From NCBI GenBank assembly GCA_021647985.1, contig JAKITQ010000012.1:1-64000 (forward strand): DNA of 64,000 nt, read 5' to 3'. Of the stretch, positions 61,816-64,000 are shown one piece after another; position 1 is the stretch's first letter, and every line of letters begins with the position of its first letter. Position numbers and translations under genes: made by a program. The DNA comes from Flavobacteriaceae bacterium (lineage in GTDB: Bacteria > Bacteroidota > Bacteroidia > Flavobacteriales > Flavobacteriaceae). The notes under the pieces are model-generated. The model saw nothing but the letters and a program-made list of their open reading frames with translations. It did not search any database and had not been told where the DNA came from.

Positions 61816-62729
61816 TCTTTTTTTCCTAAAGGATAAGTTTCTTGTAAAATGAAATTTTTCGGAAATTTTTCATCTCCTTCAAAGCCTAATTCTATATCTC
61901 TTCCGTTAAACGGAATGTAATCCGTTTTAAAAAGATAATCCCAAATACTTAAGGTGATTCCAAAATTCACTCCATACCTTCTTTCATGTGGTAGTTTTTT
62001 TGCATGATGCCAAATATGCATTTTAGGGTTGTTAAAAACATATCTTAAAGGTCCATAATCTAGAGCAATATTAGCGTGGTTTAAATGCCCAACAGTAATA
62101 TTAAAAAAATGAACTACAGCAACATCTTGTGCAGTAAAAGCTCCCATTATAGCTAAAGGAATATATTTTATCGAATTATAAAGCACCGGCTCCATCCAAT
62201 GGTAACGTAAATGTGCCGCAAACCCCATTTCTTTTACGGAGTGGTGCACTTTGTGGAAATTCCATAAAAAATCATACTTATGTAACAAGACATGGGTAAG
62301 CCATTGTACAAAATCAATAACTACAAAAAAGGTTAAAATTTTAGCCCAATACGGAAAAGAATTGATGTTAAACAATTGAAAACTATCGATGGATAAACCA
62401 ACAATGGATAACATATCATTAAAAATTGTCGCTGCAGTATTAGAAAGTGCAATGAGTACGATTAAGTTGAGTAAAAAAAAGTTGAAAAACATATAAAAAC
62501 CATCCAACCAAAAATCTTTTCTAAATACAGATTGATTTTTCCGCCAAGGAAATAACAATTCCAAACCCCATACAAATACAGATATAAAAATTAATCCATA
62601 AAAATAATTTTCCCAATTTAATTGGAATAAAACTGATTGTTGTAAGTAGTTCCAATAACCGGTGTATGAATTTTTAATAATTTCGAGGTATTTATCCATA
62701 GTATAAGAAGGTAATAATTTTAGCAACAA
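61812..62729 (-). CDS. Sterol desaturase/fatty acid hydroxylase family protein
   Basis: His-box pattern: QWLTHVLLHKYDFLWNFHKVHHSVKEMGFAAHLRYHWME ... GHLNHANI ... MHIWHHAKK. Confidence 0.92.
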   Translation of the reverse strand: MLLKLLPSYTMDKYLEIIKNSYTGYWNYLQQSVLFQLNWENYFYGLIFISVFVWGLELLFPWRKNQSVFRKDFWLDGFYMFFNFFLLNLIVLIALSNTAATIFNDMLSIVGLSIDSFQLFNINSFPYWAKILTFFVVIDFVQWLTHVLLHKYDFLWNFHKVHHSVKEMGFAAHLRYHWMEPVLYNSIKYIPLAIMGAFTAQDVAVVHFFNITVGHLNHANIALDYGPLRYVFNNPKMHIWHHAKKLPHERRYGVNFGITLSIWDYLFKTDYIPFNGRDIELGFEGDEKFPKNFILQETYPLGKKD

Positions 62730-63688
62730 CCGCCACCATCATAATGATAGGTGCTTTCGCTAATATAAATGTCATCTCTGTTAAGTGCAGCTATTGCACT
62801 TGCGGTTTTGTCACAAATTGCTATGGGTTGATTTTTTACTAAAACATGTCCAGCTTTGTCATCAAAATAATCCTCATTCCCATAATAAATAGCAGCTTTC
62901 CCTGTAAAAATACATGGTCCGTCTATAGGCATCGGGTCTTTTATTGCTGCAACTTCAATAGACTCAATATAAATTAATTCGTCAGTAGGATAATTTTTTG
63001 TGTCTAAAATTCTGTATGGTTTTCTGGCTCTAATTTCAATAGTTCCAAAACCAGCATCTGTTAATGCTTTTACATATTCAGCAATTGGTAAACTTCCGCT
63101 TAAACACAAAGCTCGCAATCTATCATCGTTGCGTAATTCATCATTCATTGGTTGCTCGCAAGTTGGATCGCTCATTACTAATTTTCCGTGTGGTTTTAAA
63201 ACGCGATACATTTCTTCAATAGCTTTCTTTAAATCATCCGCTTTAAAAATATTGAACAGACAATTTTGTGCAGCAACATCAATACTATTATCTTCAACAG
63301 GAAGATGCATCGCATCTCCTTTTTTAAGTTCTACAAAGTTACTTTTAAACCAAGGGTTTTGGGCTTCAGCTTCTATAAAATTTTTGCGTGATGCTTTTAA
63401 CATTTCGTCAACAACATCAACACCAATAACACCATTTTTTTGACGATTAAAATACGCGAATTGTAAAAGTTCCATTCCGCCTCCAACACCAACATATAAC
63501 ATTTTTGGATTGTTGGTTAGATCACGAGCATGTACGGTACTACCACATCCGTAATTCATTTCTTGCATAATTCTTGGAATTTTTAATCCAGGCAACTCCC
63601 AAATAGGGTTTGTTGTACAGCATAAACCAATATCAGGCTTCAATGCAGCTTCTGTATACACATTTTTCACAGTTTCTAAATAGCTCAT
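62720..63688 (-). CDS. arsM: Arsenosugar-pathway-type arsenite methyltransferase (ArsM-like)
   Basis: GLCCTTNPIWELPGLKIPRIMQEMNYGCGSTVHARDL, MLYVGVGGGMELLQFAYF SAM motif, C-terminal DGGGCC. Confidence 0.88.
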   Translation of the reverse strand: MSYLETVKNVYTEAALKPDIGLCCTTNPIWELPGLKIPRIMQEMNYGCGSTVHARDLTNNPKMLYVGVGGGMELLQFAYFNRQKNGVIGVDVVDEMLKASRKNFIEAEAQNPWFKSNFVELKKGDAMHLPVEDNSIDVAAQNCLFNIFKADDLKKAIEEMYRVLKPHGKLVMSDPTCEQPMNDELRNDDRLRALCLSGSLPIAEYVKALTDAGFGTIEIRARKPYRILDTKNYPTDELIYIESIEVAAIKDPMPIDGPCIFTGKAAIYYGNEDYFDDKAGHVLVKNQPIAICDKTASAIAALNRDDIYISESTYHYDGGGCC

Positions 63689-63696
63689 ATTTATTT

Positions 63697-64000
63697 TTAT
63701 ATAGATTCAATTATTTTTTTTAATAGAAATATTAACTTGGGTTCTGTATCACCAACAATCGAGATTATTTCTTCAATATTGATGGCTTGTAAGTTTTTAG
63801 GATCACAGGTGTCAGTTATAATAGAGATAGCTGCACAAGGTAATCTCAAATGATTAGCAACAATGACCTCTGGTACTGTACTCATACCCACAGCATCAAC
63901 TTCTAGTATTTGTAACATTCTATACTCCGCTTTTGTTTCTAATTGCGGACCAAACACAGCAGCATAAACTCCTGTTCTTAATACAACGTCGTTGTTTTGG
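63697..64000 (-). CDS. Purine-nucleoside phosphorylase, C-terminal part (truncated by window end)
   Basis: GVYAAVFGPQLETKAEYRMLQILEVDAVGMSTVPEVIVANHLRLPCAAISIITDTCDP, PNP family; frame stays open to the window edge. Confidence 0.88.
   Translation of the reverse strand, partial: QNNDVVLRTGVYAAVFGPQLETKAEYRMLQILEVDAVGMSTVPEVIVANHLRLPCAAISIITDTCDPKNLQAINIEEIISIVGDTEPKLIFLLKKIIESI

Noticed and set aside
63000-63443. 147-aa + strand ORF
   Set aside because: Antisense to arsM; composition reflects the opposite-strand gene

Overview
AT-rich window consistent with a marine Flavobacteriaceae/Bacteroidetes chromosome (TAnnTTTG-type promoter boxes, typical gene families). About 1-27.9 kb is one long, almost entirely + strand biosynthetic block. 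It resembles a flexirubin / aryl-polyene-dialkylresorcinol (APE-DAR) cluster: DarA- and DarB-like enzymes, two ACPs, several ketosynthases plus a chain-length-factor-like partner, three hotdog dehydratases, a thioesterase, a methyltransferase, an ABC exporter, LolA-like and lipoprotein genes, a GT2-DUF2062 fusion, an MMPL-PlsC fusion exporter, a CrtI-like oxidoreductase, a C45-type Ntn hydrolase lipoprotein, a PaaK-like ligase and acyltransferases. The block is cut at its left edge by the window start and ends tail-to-tail on folD. The middle (27.9-49.6 kb) is mostly housekeeping and transport: folD, ffh, msrB, MFS, MscS, MATE, flippase, LysE, IDH, ABC, MutS2, ung. It includes a decayed L-2-hydroxyglutarate oxidase gene. 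The right part (49.6-64 kb) has an envelope/glycosyltransferase minus-strand operon, a NapH-like ferredoxin protein, an FAD oxidoreductase, DUF547 and outer-membrane proteins. It ends in an arsenic-methylation locus (sterol desaturase-family hydroxylase, ArsM, purine nucleoside phosphorylase) likely belonging to an arsenosugar/arsenolipid pathway. Non-coding oddities include a 22-bp perfect inverted repeat framing a ~158 bp element, a dispersed intergenic repeat at two or three sites, an orphan terminator-like hairpin in a 900 bp intergenic gap, and a lipoprotein gene with one in-frame stop. All calls come from reading the sequence and ORF translations; no database search was run.
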